A stretch of 21,972 bases of DNA. Origin: a virus. This document shows, piece by piece, positions 14,149 through 20,574 of this stretch (its first letter is position 1; each line of letters starts with the position of its first letter). Position numbers and translations under genes: made by a program. Below the pieces are notes generated by a model. The model made no database searches, was not told the origin of the DNA, and worked only from the letters and a program-made list of their open reading frames with translations. The DNA lies in IMG/VR virus record IMGVR_UViG_3300032308_002274, positions 1 through 21,972 of that record, one strand, 5' to 3'.

Positions 14149-14972
14149 ACATCATCTTCAGGAAGACAATCAATATTCATTCGCCAGATGCGCATTCTTA
14201 CAGTGTTGTATGCAATACCTAATTCTGCAGAGATTTGCTTTCGTGTGCGAGTAGCAAACCATGCAGGATCAGCAGGCCATCCCATTTCTTTGCGATATGG
14301 AATGTGTGTGTATCCATGTCTTCTGCAGTGATCTCTCACAGAATCCAGTGATGTGCCCAAATCAATTGCTATCTGAGCTGTGGTCTTGGCTGCGTAGTAC
14401 GATGCATCTGTTGGCCATTTGACGTGTGTATAGCTTCGCTTCCATTTCAATCCATGCTTCCTGCAATATGTTTTGACTGTGTTTGTGACGACATGCAGTG
14501 CTTCAGCAATCTCTTGTGTTGTTTTGTCTGCATACCAGGCAGCATCGCTAGGCCATCGATTGTGATATGTTGTTGGTCGAATTGCGCGCTTGGTTTTAAA
14601 TCCATACTGGCGCACAAAGCTTCTCACTGTGGAGTCTGTAAGATTGAATTCATTGCAAATCTGCTTGACCGTGTGAGTTTCGTAGTAATCATGATTCAAT
14701 GGAAGCACGTTTGATTTGCAATTGCGACGGTCTCGCAATTGTGCATAGCCAAAAAAATCACTCTCAGTGATTGCAATCACAGTGCCATTGTGCGACATGC
14801 CAAATGTTTCTTGCATGTGATACAGCACATCTTCTTCAGGAATGTTGATTGCTTTGGCGATATACCATGTCGGATTGTCGCTGTGCAGTGTGGCAATCAC
14901 ATCGTCTGTGTATCGCAGATCATCTCGACAAATCTTCATTTCTGGATATCGCATATCATCACCATATTTCAT
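14145..14972 (-). CDS. Tandem helix-turn-helix repeat protein
   Basis: 275 residues built largely from repeats of about 46 residues. Repeats at about 140-176, 186-222 and 232-268 each open W-P-x-D-x-x-W/Y-Y/F-A, continue KTxxQIAxxL, and end T/S-V-(R/K)-x-x-C-R-x-H-G or a variant. A more divergent copy is at about 91-125 (DYYETHTVKQICNEF...STVRSFVRQYG) and a possible degenerate fifth at about 33-58. Each matches a trihelical HTH with a Trp/Tyr-capped first helix, so the chain could read an extended DNA site. Single HTH units of this type are common in sigma-like and phage regulators; four or more in series are not. Start: ATG 14972 (TGATG overlap) or GTG 14975 (GTGA overlap). The role as regulator is inferred. 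Confidence 0.8.
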   Translation of the reverse strand: MKYGDDMRYPEMKICRDDLRYTDDVIATLHSDNPTWYIAKAINIPEEDVLYHMQETFGMSHNGTVIAITESDFFGYAQLRDRRNCKSNVLPLNHDYYETHTVKQICNEFNLTDSTVRSFVRQYGFKTKRAIRPTTYHNRWPSDAAWYADKTTQEIAEALHVVTNTVKTYCRKHGLKWKRSYTHVKWPTDASYYAAKTTAQIAIDLGTSLDSVRDHCRRHGYTHIPYRKEMGWPADPAWFATRTRKQISAELGIAYNTVRMRIWRMNIDCLPEDDV

Positions 14973-15211
14973 CACAAATGAATTCCTCTCGCAATCAGTA
15001 CTGCGTCGATCATAGAGCGCACATCATTCAGAGTCTTTCCCTCATAGGATTTGACGACTCTTCCCTTGCGTCCACCAGTCTCTTCCAATGTACCAATCCA
15101 GATGCCATCTAAGCCAAGAGCAATCCTGCCATAGTATTGGCGATTTGGCGTGTCGTATTTGACACGCCATGTCATGCCAGTGTGGCGCCATACAATCTTT
15201 GGTGCAGTCAT
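14972..15211 (-). CDS. Unknown small basic protein
   Basis: 79 residues, not recognised. The first two thirds is strand-like (KIVWRHTGMTWRVKYD, RQYYGRIALGLDGIWIGTLEE), then a Gly/Lys/Arg loop and a helix (TLNDVRSMIDAVLIARG). The composition suggests a small nucleic-acid-binding fold, but no motif proves it. It is coupled on both sides (ATGA upstream, GTGA/TGATG downstream). A 9-bp perfect inverted repeat (15146-15169) lies inside the coding sequence. Confidence 0.7.
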   Translation of the reverse strand: MTAPKIVWRHTGMTWRVKYDTPNRQYYGRIALGLDGIWIGTLEETGGRKGRVVKSYEGKTLNDVRSMIDAVLIARGIHL

Positions 15212-15393
15212 TCTTTCTCCATATGCTCTTGATTGCGATTCTCAATGACACGAGATAACTGGCGCATTCTGTGCATCAATGCTTCATATCGTTGCTTTTC
15301 TCGCAATGTCAGATATTCAAACAATCTCTGACGCAATTCGTTGATTTCTTCATTTACCTGCTGAAGATCAGTATCGATGGTAGGTGCAGTCAT
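15208..15393 (-). CDS. Small coiled-coil protein
   Basis: 61 residues, almost entirely one charged helix: VNEEINELRQRLFEYLTLRE followed by RYEALMHRMRQLSRVIENR, with heptad-like spacing of Leu/Ile/Met. No family recognised. ATGA overlaps join it to both neighbours. It begins MTAP like the next gene product, a short likeness that may be chance. Small helical phage proteins of this kind often inhibit or bridge host proteins; nothing here shows a target. Confidence 0.7.
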   Translation of the reverse strand: MTAPTIDTDLQQVNEEINELRQRLFEYLTLREKQRYEALMHRMRQLSRVIENRNQEHMEKE

Positions 15394-15695
15394 AGTGGAT
15401 TCACCTGCTGTGTATCAAAGCGTGCTTCTTCCAACATGCTCAGCATAAGATGTGGATCGCAGACATGATAGATATAATCTTCGTCTCGCTCGACCAGGTA
15501 GACACATCCACACGATGCAGTGATGTAGACTGCACCAACATCGCGACGACGAATCATGAAGCGATATAAAGGATAGTCGCGATTGATGTCGTCATGCAGT
15601 GCTGGCATCTGCGCATTGCGCATCTCCATAGTGAATTTCACTGTATATGCGCCATGGCCCATACGACGCAGCCAAGCATAGAATTCGTTGTGCAT
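15390..15695 (-). CDS. Unknown early protein
   Basis: 101 residues, not recognised. Two Cys sit in VYITASCGCVYLVE (about 56-69) and a third in HVCDPH (about 77-82), with nearby His residues that could form a metal site, though spacing is not a known zinc-finger pattern. The N-terminus is basic with Met/Arg-rich helices. The start overlaps the previous stop as TAATG and the stop overlaps the next start as ATGA, so it belongs to the P1 operon. Confidence 0.7.
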   Translation of the reverse strand: MHNEFYAWLRRMGHGAYTVKFTMEMRNAQMPALHDDINRDYPLYRFMIRRRDVGAVYITASCGCVYLVERDEDYIYHVCDPHLMLSMLEEARFDTQQVNPL

Positions 15696-15976
15696 TAGTT
15701 TGTCTTTCTGTATCGACGTGCTTCGCGTGTCGTTGCGTGCCAGTATCCTCCAATGGGATTGAGTATTCTTCCTTCGTCATTGCGCATGACAGCATAGGTG
15801 CGAGTGCCATACTCGATGTCAGCATAGTCAAGCATGCCAATGATGCGCTTTGCAAATTCGCGGTCAATTGCGACATAGTACTGATGTGTGTACAAAATTT
15901 TGTCATTGTCTGCGCGACAAATGGAGATTGTGATTCTCTCTGTGATCGGCCTGCGCAAATCAGTCAGCACACTCAT
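15695..15976 (-). CDS. Unknown early protein with duplicated leader
   Basis: 93 residues, not recognised. Strand/helix mix (ERITISICRADNDK, YYVAIDREFAKRIIGMLDYA) ending in a basic tail (HATTREARRYRKTN). The ribosome site AGAAAGGA precedes the ATG at 15976 within a 50-base leader that is a near copy of the leader at 16253-16302. The stop overlaps the next start as TAATG. Confidence 0.7.
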   Translation of the reverse strand: MSVLTDLRRPITERITISICRADNDKILYTHQYYVAIDREFAKRIIGMLDYADIEYGTRTYAVMRNDEGRILNPIGGYWHATTREARRYRKTN

Positions 15977-16023
15977 GGTCGTTTCCTTTCTGTGTGGTGC
16001 CAGCTCAGCACTGGCACCATTGC
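15974..16023 (-). repeat. Leader repeat, copy 1 (hairpin plus ribosome site)
   Basis: A 50-base block that on the transcript reads hairpin, CACACAGAAAGGAAACGACC, ATG. It matches 16253-16302 in 43 of 50 positions; 42 of the 43 positions outside the loop are identical. It contains the stem-loop 15995-16019 (9-bp stem with TGGTGCCAG, 7-base loop). Confidence 0.85.
15995..16019. promoter_or_regulatory. Perfect 9-bp stem-loop next to a ribosome binding site
   Basis: TGGTGCCAG pairs with CTGGCACCA across the loop CTCAGCA. There is no T-run. On the transcript the stem ends about four bases before AGAAAGGA, placing it where it could hold back or guide ribosomes or be bound by a protein. The stem is identical to that at 16274-16298. 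Confidence 0.75.
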
Positions 16024-16033
16024 TCTATTCGCT

Positions 16034-16255
16034 CTACAGTGTGTCGTCACCGACAATGTAGCAAACGACGACGTTTTCTTCTGGATGCTTTTCTTTCCAG
16101 TGATTGACGATTGACTGAAAATCAGCATACGTCGTGTTCAGACCATTGAATGCAATCTTGATTTCTCTGGTCTCTGCATCCTTGATGATGACGCGATTGT
16201 ATATGGCTTCAGTGATTGGATTCTTCGTCTTGGAGAATGGATGGTTTTCCTTCAT
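16034..16255 (-). CDS. Unknown early protein
   Basis: 73 residues starting MKENHPFSKTKNPITEAIYN; then a strand-turn-strand (RVIIKDAETREIKIAFNG) and a helix (YADFQSIVNHWKEKHPEE) followed by a hydrophobic strand VVVCYIVGDD. It resembles a small alpha/beta domain; no family recognised. AAAGGA lies 7 bases before the ATG at 16255. A longer frame to 16348 would cross the leader hairpin and overlap the upstream gene, so it is rejected. Confidence 0.7.
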   Translation of the reverse strand: MKENHPFSKTKNPITEAIYNRVIIKDAETREIKIAFNGLNTTYADFQSIVNHWKEKHPEENVVVCYIVGDDTL

Positions 16256-16302
16256 GGTCATTTCCTTTCTGTGTGGTGCCAGTGCTAAGCTGGCACCATT
16301 GC
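16253..16302 (-). repeat. Leader repeat, copy 2 (hairpin plus ribosome site)
   Basis: Second copy of the 50-base leader. Flanks are in the same orientation as copy 1, but the hairpin loop TGCTAAG matches the reverse complement of the copy 1 loop in 6 of 7 positions and its direct sequence in only 1 of 7. This is what inversion of the loop between the two arms would give. Confidence 0.85.
16274..16298. promoter_or_regulatory. Perfect 9-bp stem-loop next to a ribosome binding site
   Basis: TGGTGCCAG and CTGGCACCA flank the loop TGCTAAG, in the 58 bases between the stop at 16314 and the start at 16255. The stem is identical to the copy at 15995-16019. It lacks a T-run, so termination is unlikely. 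Confidence 0.75.
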
Positions 16303-16313
16303 GATTGAGAGTC

Positions 16314-16478
16314 TTAGATGCTGATTCCTCGACGTGCCATCTCTGCACTGATAATCATCATGGCAGACGTGTTGCCCTTTTCCTTTGCTACCTTGAATGC
16401 AAATTCAAGATACCAGTCTGCGCGAGTCGTCATGTTGATTGCCATGCGCATCTGAGATTTGGTCATTTTGGTCTTCAT
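16314..16478 (-). CDS. Small Met-rich basic protein, first gene after P1
   Basis: 54 residues: a basic, Met/Thr-rich N-terminus (MKTKMTKSQMRMAINMTTRA) then an amphipathic helix (WYLEFAFKVAKEKG) and SAMMIISAEMARRGISI. No family recognised. The start at 16478 is chosen because GAAAGG lies eight bases before it in a leader resembling the others; earlier ATGs at 16547 and 16499 lie in or too near promoter P1. The first product of the early transcript is often a host-takeover protein, but nothing in the sequence shows this. Confidence 0.65.
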   Translation of the reverse strand: MKTKMTKSQMRMAINMTTRADWYLEFAFKVAKEKGNTSAMMIISAEMARRGISI

Positions 16479-16518
16479 GGTCGCTACCTTTCGTGTCATC
16501 TGTCTTCTACCTGATGTA

Positions 16519-16547
16519 ATTATATAGCATATCAATGATACATGCAA
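16519..16547 (-). promoter_or_regulatory. Promoter P1 (sigma-70-like) for the early operon
   Basis: On the minus strand TATAAT (16519-16524, perfect -10) follows TTGCAT (16542-16547) with a 17-base spacer. It shares the core TTGATATGCTATAT with P2. It lies about 40 bases before the first early start at 16478 and 170 bases after the terminator of the tail operon, so it would restart leftward transcription. Confidence 0.7.
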
Positions 16548-16554
16548 GCATTTT

Positions 16555-16564
16555 ATTGATCAAT
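16555..16564. promoter_or_regulatory. Perfect 10-base palindrome just upstream of P1
   Basis: ATTGATCAAT lies seven bases upstream of the P1 -35 box, a usual place for an activator or repressor site. Palindromes this short also occur by chance, and it has no second copy at P2. Confidence 0.3.
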
Positions 16565-16716
16565 TTGCGACGAGTTTTGTGCTAATATGAAATGCGATTT
16601 TCAGACATCACTAGATATCGTAATCCGTGTTGGTCTGTTCGCCTGCTCAGTGACGACTGGCATTGATGTGTGACTATGCGCGCAATTGAACATCATCAAT
16701 GCAGAAAGCAGAAAAA
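16565..16716. other. Gene-free interval between terminator and P1 region
   Basis: About 150 bases with no credible gene, tRNA or repeat on either strand; frames crossing it are shadows without ribosome sites. A plus-strand TGCTAATAT could pass as an extended -10, but there is no gene to its right in that direction. It could hold an untranslated regulatory RNA or an origin; no iterons or AT-rich block are seen. Confidence 0.5.
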
Positions 16717-16752
16717 CAAAAGCCACATAGCTTAATCGCTATGTGGCTTTTG
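16717..16752 (-). terminator. Factor-independent terminator of the tail operon
   Basis: CAAAAGCCACATAGC pairs perfectly with its complement (15 bp) around a 6-base loop. On the minus strand the GC-rich stem is followed by CTTTTGTTTTTC, a U-rich tail. It lies about 100 bases after the last tail gene (stop at 16857). The A/T-rich stem ends also give a T-run on the plus strand, so it may work both ways. Confidence 0.9.
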
Positions 16753-16856
16753 CACAGATGACTGACGCAGGAAAGGAAACTGCACCGTCATGCAAATTGT
16801 ATCACTGTGATGCAGTTCTGCCAAGAATAGGACACCACAGTGATGCCAGAATTATA

Positions 16857-17159
16857 CTATGGCTTTGCTGGCCATGTCGTCACATTCCAGATCAGGCCAT
16901 CTGTAATGTCTCGCAGTGCTTGTCGATAGGTCTGCCATGCTGCCACAGTCTGCGCATCCAATCCGACATCTGGCAATTGCGTATAATCGCAGTCAGCGAG
17001 TTTGCCATTGCGTACCAATCGAAAAGCAGTCATTGCCTGATCTGCAGTGTATGGACGATCACTGACGATTTCGCCTTCTGGCACTGTGGCATATTGATTG
17101 CCTTCGTCATCCCAATACTCAAATGTGATGCTGTCAGGCATGAAGATGCGAAAAATCAT
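16857..17159 (-). CDS. Tail-assembly-chaperone-like protein (Phage_tail_APC type)
   Basis: 100 residues. The N-terminal strand region (FRIFMPDSITFEYWDDEGN) is followed by WQTYRQALRDITDGLIWNVT (75-94) and a WPAKP end, matching the W-x-x-Y-R-x-x-L-R-D-I signature at the C-terminus of the phage tail assembly chaperone (APC) family. In other phages these small proteins are encoded near tail fibres and may help fibre assembly. It is the last gene before the terminator, with an ATGA overlap upstream. In the 104 bases downstream, before the terminator, only a short palindrome (16801-16811) is seen. Confidence 0.7.
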   Translation of the reverse strand: MIFRIFMPDSITFEYWDDEGNQYATVPEGEIVSDRPYTADQAMTAFRLVRNGKLADCDYTQLPDVGLDAQTVAAWQTYRQALRDITDGLIWNVTTWPAKP

Positions 17160-17662
17160 ATCATCACCATGTGTAAGATAGGCGATTCGCCTGAGCTGTC
17201 TTCAGTTACCACTTGGAGCGTGTGCGTGCCTGTTTGCGTATGCGCTCGATACTGCACCACGTCGCTGGCTTTGAAAAATCGTGTTGCGGTGTGTCGAAAC
17301 TTTACATCTCTCTGCGCGCCTGTGCCCATCGAGCAAACGTCAACAGAATTGACCAACAAATCTCCATGTATCGTGTCGCGTGTACTCAAAGAGCCGATGA
17401 CGGTAATCTTGTAGTATCCAGCGATTGGCACAGTGATGGAAGAGCCCGACCATGTCATGCCACCAGCACTATCAATTTCATCCTGCCATATGACTGTGAC
17501 ACCAGCAGTCGTAATGCTCAGCGTGCTTGTGCGAGTAAGACTGAGAAAGACTGCATTGTCTGCGCGCTCTAATTGCACTATTCTTTCGCGCAAAGCTTGC
17601 TCATTGCTGGCTGTGAGATAGCTAGATGTTGGATAGGTCAATTTGCACCTCTTCAGCGCCAT
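17156..17662 (-). CDS. C1q/TNF-like jelly-roll tail protein (putative receptor binding)
   Basis: 168 residues. After a short helical part (NEQALRERIVQLERADNAVF) the rest is strand-rich: TTAGVTVIWQDEIDSAGG, SSITVPIAGYYKITVIGSLS, DLLVNSVDVCSMG and FFKASDVVQYRA. The G-Y-Y-K-I-T-V followed by L-x-V-N strand pattern is that of C1q-like trimeric heads, which in phages often form receptor-binding tips. It overlaps the Gp37-like gene by 41 bases if ATG 17662 is used. A TTG at 17641 has a much better ribosome site (AGAGG, 6-base spacing), giving 161 residues and a 20-base overlap. Confidence 0.7.
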   Translation of the reverse strand: MALKRCKLTYPTSSYLTASNEQALRERIVQLERADNAVFLSLTRTSTLSITTAGVTVIWQDEIDSAGGMTWSGSSITVPIAGYYKITVIGSLSTRDTIHGDLLVNSVDVCSMGTGAQRDVKFRHTATRFFKASDVVQYRAHTQTGTHTLQVVTEDSSGESPILHMVMI

Positions 17663-18761
17663 TGGAAGACATCGACAAAGATACTGCGTAGATTTTGCGA
17701 GACAGAGTCTCTGATGATGTTACTGCGATGCTTACTAGATCACCTAAGAAATAATCTCTTCCGTATCGCCATGTCGAGGATTGCAACACCTCAACATCAT
17801 ATGATTTCACCTTTCTTTGCTCTTGATTGTATCTACGCTTTGCGACTGTTGTAAGCTGTGCGACTGTCGTGCTGTCGCTTCCTTTAACCATAGCTTCTCG
17901 CAGATCGGTGCCAGTTGGTGCAGTAGATGGCCAAGCACTGCGCAGATTGTTTTTGTCTTTTCCTCTTCCAACAGACATGATATATGTCGGAAAGTTTACC
18001 AAGCTAGACTGCTTGACCAGTGTGCCAAGAGTGCCATTGAGCTGACTGAGTTTCACATAAGACCGACGGTCTGCACCAAGAGTCGCAGCATAGAAGAGAG
18101 AATATCCGAAAGAAGAAATATCGAAATTGACCTTGAAATCTATGCTGCCAACATCTGCAATCTTCTGCATGGTCAATAGCAGATTTTCTCCAGAACACGT
18201 CAGTGCCATCGATGCGCCAATGCTTAAATCAACAGCATCTGTCGCTGTGCTGATTCTGCCATCTGCCCATCTTTCAAGACCATTTCCATACCGACGTGTC
18301 CAAGCATTGGTTTGCCATGGCGAATTTCCTTCTGCATCTGATCCGACATTGGTATTCCACAATGCAGTGATGATAGAAGATGCTGTTGGATAATTCGCCA
18401 CAGCGAATTGCGAGACACCTCGCATGCTTGGATACCATGCAACAATTCTGTCTTGGAGTATGCACATCGCATCGACTGCAGTCACAGTCAGTATGCGATT
18501 CTGTCCATAGTCTCGCGTCCATGCGCGTATGAAGCCAAGAAATTCTTCATACGCATTCATGCCAATTGATGCATCTGCGCGTGTTATTGACACAATGTAT
18601 CCATAGTCCAAATCTGCCACCACTGGTGCATCGAGATTCACAGAGAATGTGGCTATGGATGGCGAATTGATTTTATGCACAATCGCCAGATTCAATGGTG
18701 TGACAATGCCAAGAGCTGAGCCAGTATCACTATATAGTTTTATGACGTATTGTATCGCCAT
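17622..18761 (-). CDS. Gp37-like baseplate / tail-associated protein
   Basis: 379 residues. The opening (VIKLYSDTGSALGIVTPLNL, then the FSVNLDAPVV/DYGYIVSI strand region), FLGFIRAWTRDYGQ and the helical AVDAMCILQDRIVAWYPS match the siphovirus ReqiPepy6 Gp37-like family, related to the hub (Tal/gp27-type) of the baseplate. These proteins close the tail tip and connect to fibres or lytic tips. No peptidase or lysozyme domain is seen. GAG lies before the ATG at 18761, two bases after the previous stop. The C-terminal DNA doubles as the start of the next gene. Confidence 0.75.
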   Translation of the reverse strand: MAIQYVIKLYSDTGSALGIVTPLNLAIVHKINSPSIATFSVNLDAPVVADLDYGYIVSITRADASIGMNAYEEFLGFIRAWTRDYGQNRILTVTAVDAMCILQDRIVAWYPSMRGVSQFAVANYPTASSIITALWNTNVGSDAEGNSPWQTNAWTRRYGNGLERWADGRISTATDAVDLSIGASMALTCSGENLLLTMQKIADVGSIDFKVNFDISSFGYSLFYAATLGADRRSYVKLSQLNGTLGTLVKQSSLVNFPTYIMSVGRGKDKNNLRSAWPSTAPTGTDLREAMVKGSDSTTVAQLTTVAKRRYNQEQRKVKSYDVEVLQSSTWRYGRDYFLGDLVSIAVTSSETLSRKIYAVSLSMSSNGAEEVQIDLSNI

Positions 18762-18763
18762 GA

Positions 18764-19663
18764 TCAGACTCTGCTAATAGTGAAGCGACCGCTTGCGAAT
18801 GATTGCGTAGCAACATTCGCGAATACTTTTGCGACTGCGACGACGTTTGCAGATGTAACCTCAAATATTCCAGTATTCACTACCTGATGTGTTGCGACAC
18901 CCAAAGCGACAACACGATTATCTAAAACAGCAGATCCACCTACAAACAATTGAAAACCACGTGTTCCTGTAGTGCCACTACTATAGCTACCTGCTAAAGT
19001 AAATAGATACAATCCTGTGCGACGTATAGTGATTTCACCTGTGGTCGTGTTGGCACTGAAGATGTTGTCACTGGTCACTGATGGAGAAGAATAACCCGCG
19101 ACGTCATACGCCGTATTCGCTACGGTCAATGTGGCAGTGCCACCAGACATCGTTGCATAGGATTGGTATGGCAATTGTGTCGTTGTGCCATACATCGCAT
19201 AAGATTGCGCGATTGATGTAATCGACGCACCAGAAACCGTCACAGTGCCTAATGTGACATAGGTCTGACCAGACAATTGCGCATTCGTAGCGACTGCGAG
19301 ACGCACAGAGTATGTGCCCACAGTCGTTCCAGCAACACTGCGAGAAACCGTCAAAGATCCTGCTGTTGCGTTGACTATGATGACGACATTGTATGTAGCA
19401 TTGGCCAGTGTTGAGATGTTGATTGATGAAGATGTGGTGTTTTCGTAGAAATAGCCACCCACGACCGCTGCACCATCAGCAATGGCCAGTGTTGCTGAGC
19501 CAGTGCCTGACAATGCCATTTCACTGCCTACCTGAAGCACGCCATCAGAAAGAGTCTTCGTCTCCATGGCAGTCAATCGACTGCTGGCATATCCTGATCC
19601 CACATTGCCATCACCAAATGATGCGCCAGTACCTGTGGCCATTCCAATTGATTGTTCTGCCAT
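18764..19663 (-). CDS. Putative tail fibre with C1q-like C-terminal domain
   Basis: 299 residues, rich in Thr/Ser/Ala/Gly/Val, with repeated short strands typical of fibrous phage proteins. The N-terminal part contains KTLSDGVLQVGSEMALSGTG and YNVVIIVNATAGSLTVSRSV, a pattern seen in phage fibre shafts. The C-terminal 120 residues (TTGEITIRRTGLYLFTLAGS, then GFQLFVGG) look like a C1q/TNF-type jelly roll. GGGAG is six bases before the ATG. It is placed between distal tail and baseplate proteins, as expected for a receptor-binding or shaft protein. Confidence 0.7.
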   Translation of the reverse strand: MAEQSIGMATGTGASFGDGNVGSGYASSRLTAMETKTLSDGVLQVGSEMALSGTGSATLAIADGAAVVGGYFYENTTSSSINISTLANATYNVVIIVNATAGSLTVSRSVAGTTVGTYSVRLAVATNAQLSGQTYVTLGTVTVSGASITSIAQSYAMYGTTTQLPYQSYATMSGGTATLTVANTAYDVAGYSSPSVTSDNIFSANTTTGEITIRRTGLYLFTLAGSYSSGTTGTRGFQLFVGGSAVLDNRVVALGVATHQVVNTGIFEVTSANVVAVAKVFANVATQSFASGRFTISRV

Positions 19664-19674
19664 GTCAAACTCCC

Positions 19675-20574
19675 TTATATACCGACGTATCGATCATACC
19701 AAAACATGTTTACCTGTGAAGCAGACGTCGTGCCAGTCGCACTGACTGAGAGATACTGCAGACCTGCGTCGAATGTTGGAGCAGGATACAATCCCCAATT
19801 AATCAAATCGCTGTAGATGCTGAGCGAAGCGAATTGCGAGATACCTGCACTATCAATGACGGTCTTTTTGCCATATCGCAAATCAATCGTCCAGATATCT
19901 CCAGCTGGCACTGAAGATGTGAGCTGAATCAAACGACCTGCACCATCGACAAGAGTAAGATTTGTCAATGGGCCAATGCACTGCAGGATTGGAGAAGACA
20001 TGACTGTGCCAGTGTACGCCACAGAAATGGTGTTATCAACAGAGTCTGCGCCATATGGCACTGGATATGGTTTGGGATATGGTGTTGGTGTGCCATATTG
20101 CGTATAGGTCATTTGCTGTGCATTTTGCGTGCTGTTGTACCATGTGGGATCATCTGCGCGAAGCTGGATGACGGCTCTTACATTGAAATCTGTCTGACTA
20201 GAATCCATTGATGCGCCAGAAATCTTGACGTCGATGCTTCGCTTAATCTCAAAGAATGTATCTTGATTCAGTGTATGACGCAATGTGGCTGTGTCATTGC
20301 CTGGCTTAAACATCTGTATGAGATTTTCTCGATTGTTCATCATCTCTTCATAGGTCGTGCCAGGTATGACAATGGGAAGATTGATGACACGAGGATTGAT
20401 GCGATAGTCAATGTCTGTGTCACCTTCTTGGAATGGGCCTCTCTGCACAATGCGTGTGATCGGTGCAATGCCCCAATTGATTGCACCAGTCACATACACA
20501 GTAATGCCAGAATAGCCACCATTGGCAACATTGAATTCCCATGTAGTAGTACCGCGAATGAATTCAAGCTTCAT
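19675..20574 (-). CDS. Distal tail (Dit-like) protein
   Basis: 299 residues directly after the tape measure gene. MKLEFIRGTTTWEFN, the strand-rich IVQRGPFQEGDTDIDYRINP and NRENLIQMFKPGNDTATLRH are characteristic of siphoviral distal tail proteins that cap the tail tube and anchor the baseplate; the C-terminal half (GTVMSSPILQCIGPLTNLTL through VPAGDIWTIDLRYGKKTV) fits their galectin-like second domain. Start at 20574: GGAG seven bases upstream and ATGA overlap with the tape measure stop. An ATG nine codons earlier would place that site inside the gene. Confidence 0.82.
   Translation of the reverse strand: MKLEFIRGTTTWEFNVANGGYSGITVYVTGAINWGIAPITRIVQRGPFQEGDTDIDYRINPRVINLPIVIPGTTYEEMMNNRENLIQMFKPGNDTATLRHTLNQDTFFEIKRSIDVKISGASMDSSQTDFNVRAVIQLRADDPTWYNSTQNAQQMTYTQYGTPTPYPKPYPVPYGADSVDNTISVAYTGTVMSSPILQCIGPLTNLTLVDGAGRLIQLTSSVPAGDIWTIDLRYGKKTVIDSAGISQFASLSIYSDLINWGLYPAPTFDAGLQYLSVSATGTTSASQVNMFWYDRYVGI

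Noticed and set aside
15146-15169. Perfect 9-bp inverted repeat (TGGCGTGTC) as a regulatory hairpin
   Set aside because: It lies well inside a coding sequence, away from any start or stop, and is probably incidental.
12922-16298. CRISPR-like array from the repeated leader hairpins
   Set aside because: Only two near-identical copies 279 bases apart with a gene in between; the other hairpins differ in sequence.
16565-16716. tRNA or structured RNA gene in the gap
   Set aside because: No cloverleaf arms, TTCGA-type T-loop or CCA end could be found on either strand.
16801-16811. ATCACTGTGAT palindrome after the tail chaperone gene as an operator
   Set aside because: Short, with no promoter nearby and located downstream of the last gene; chance is likely.
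16743-17414. Long plus-strand open frame (223 codons)
   Set aside because: It begins inside the terminator stem and lies opposite two well-supported tail genes. The product is Cys/His/Ile-rich without a family, typical of an antisense shadow.
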